A stretch of 7,354 nucleotides of DNA. It comes from Candidatus Muproteobacteria bacterium. GTDB lineage: Bacteria > Pseudomonadota > Gammaproteobacteria > Acidiferrobacterales > Sulfurifustaceae. The position numbers were made by a program, and so were the translations under genes. The stretch is from the NCBI GenBank assembly GCA_023266455.1, contig JAHFQD010000087.1, positions 1-7,354 of the forward strand, in the 5' to 3' direction. The notes under the pieces were generated by a model. That model saw only the letters and a list, made by a program, of their open reading frames with translations. It made no database searches and was not told the DNA's origin. Shown here piece after piece: positions 6,129-7,354 of the stretch (its first letter is position 1; every line of letters begins with the position of its first letter).

Positions 6129-6827
6129 ATGCAGCAGCTCCTGAAAGACCTCAACAGCCTGTCGCCGACAGCGCTGATCGCTGTTGCGATACTTCCCGCG
6201 CTTTTCGCTATCACCGTGCATGAAGTGGCGCACGGTTGGATGGCGAGCAAGTTGGGCGATCAGACGGCCAAGCGTTTGGGACGTCTAACGCTTAATCCCT
6301 TCAAGCATATCGACCCAGTCGGCACGGTGATGTTGCCGGCGATTCTGATTTTGCTCAAAGCCGGATTTCTTTTCGGTTGGGCTAAACCGGTGCCAGTGAC
6401 GTTCGAAAATCTACGTCATCCCAAACGCGACATGGTATTGGTCGCCGCCGCTGGCCCTGGCGCGAATTTTTTCATGGCGATTTTTTGGGGCGTCATTGCC
6501 AAGATCGGTATGGTGTTAGGCGATCAAGTACCCTGGATCGCCGTGCCACTGCAACTGACGGGCTTGTTCGGCATTTTCTTCAATTCAGTTCTGATGGCGT
6601 TCAATTTGATTCCGCTACCACCGCTCGACGGCGGACGCGTCGCGGTCGGGCTGTTACCGGATCGTCTCGGTGAGAAACTGGCGCAACTGGAGCCCTACGG
6701 ATTTTTCATTATTATGGGATTGATGTTGGCTCCCGGTCTGATCGGGGTCGACGTTCTCGGCGCCGTGCTGTTCCCGATGGTTAGTGCGGTAATGGAACTC
6801 ACCATCTTTTTTGTAGGACTAGGCTAG
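6129..6827 (+). CDS. M50 (site-2 protease-like) membrane metalloprotease
   Basis: This 232-residue intramembrane zinc metalloprotease belongs to the compact S2P/M50 type. The zinc motif HEVAH is at residues 31-35, inside the first hydrophobic helix, and H31, H35 and catalytic E32 are intact. The third ligand motif, NLIPLPPLDGGR (159-170), contains D167. AAAGPGANFFMA (106-117) is the conserved Gly-rich block between them. GRLTLNPFKHIDPVGTV (51-67) is also typical. Several further hydrophobic helices (about 66-82, 103-130, 137-160, 189-230) place it in the cytoplasmic membrane. Unlike RseP it lacks a PDZ domain, so it should not be called RseP; its substrate is unknown. The ATG at 6129 is preferred because the family N-terminus begins there. 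The in-frame GTG at 6084 would overlap yciO by 32 bases. No Shine-Dalgarno sequence precedes the ATG, but an extended -10 does. It lies 13 bases after yciO and five before trpS. Confidence 0.92.
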   Translation: MQQLLKDLNSLSPTALIAVAILPALFAITVHEVAHGWMASKLGDQTAKRLGRLTLNPFKHIDPVGTVMLPAILILLKAGFLFGWAKPVPVTFENLRHPKRDMVLVAAAGPGANFFMAIFWGVIAKIGMVLGDQVPWIAVPLQLTGLFGIFFNSVLMAFNLIPLPPLDGGRVAVGLLPDRLGEKLAQLEPYGFFIIMGLMLAPGLIGVDVLGAVLFPMVSAVMELTIFFVGLG

Positions 6828-6832
6828 ACGCC

Positions 6833-7354
<522 letters not shown>

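Noticed and set aside
6129..6827. Calling the M50 protein RseP
   Set aside because: At 232 residues it has no room for the periplasmic PDZ domains of RseP, and its neighbours are not those of the rseP locus.

Overview
The window looks like a chromosomal segment of a free-living gammaproteobacterium of moderately high GC. The proteins I recognise (WrbA, YihY, Rnm/YciV, YciO, an M50 site-2-protease-like protein, TrpS) read as proteobacterial orthologues. Rnm and YciO align closely by eye with what I recall of the E. coli proteins. I cannot name genus or order from sequence alone. I saw no tRNA, rRNA, CRISPR array, insertion sequence, phage gene or attachment site. No gene-free stretch exceeds about 110 bases.

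Layout from left to right. (1) Positions 1-417, minus strand: the N-terminal 139 codons of a WrbA-type NAD(P)H:quinone oxidoreductase, cut by the window edge. (2) 418-527: a divergent intergenic region with a perfect TTGACA hexamer and, at its right end, a Shine-Dalgarno sequence for the next gene. (3) 528-1430, plus strand: a six-helix YihY/UPF0761 membrane protein. Its last 23 bases overlap the end of the convergent gene to its right. (4) 1408-4553, minus strand: three co-oriented genes, transcribed in the order 244-aa all-helical protein of unknown function, 212-aa exported beta-barrel outer-membrane protein, 541-aa cytoplasmic protein with a C-terminal PilZ (c-di-GMP binding) module. This is the least ordinary part of the window. 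(5) 4554-4635: a short divergent region with three copies of GTTTCG on one strand or the other. (6) 4636-7354, plus strand: a tightly packed operon-like run rnm - yciO - M50 protease - trpS (trpS cut by the window edge), with gaps of only 4, 13 and 5 bases.

How the genes may work together. The right-hand run is, from general knowledge, a recurring proteobacterial gene order that often continues into scpA-scpB-rluB. It mixes RNA maturation (Rnm), a YrdC-fold protein (YciO), a membrane protease and tryptophanyl-tRNA synthetase, with no evident shared pathway. The three-gene minus-strand group could be a c-di-GMP-responsive surface or envelope module, because a PilZ protein sits beside an outer-membrane barrel. 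That link is inference from adjacency only. I found no clear new defence, mobile or RNA system. The best candidates for something undescribed are the 244-aa helical family, the divergent PilZ architecture and the uncharacterised barrel.
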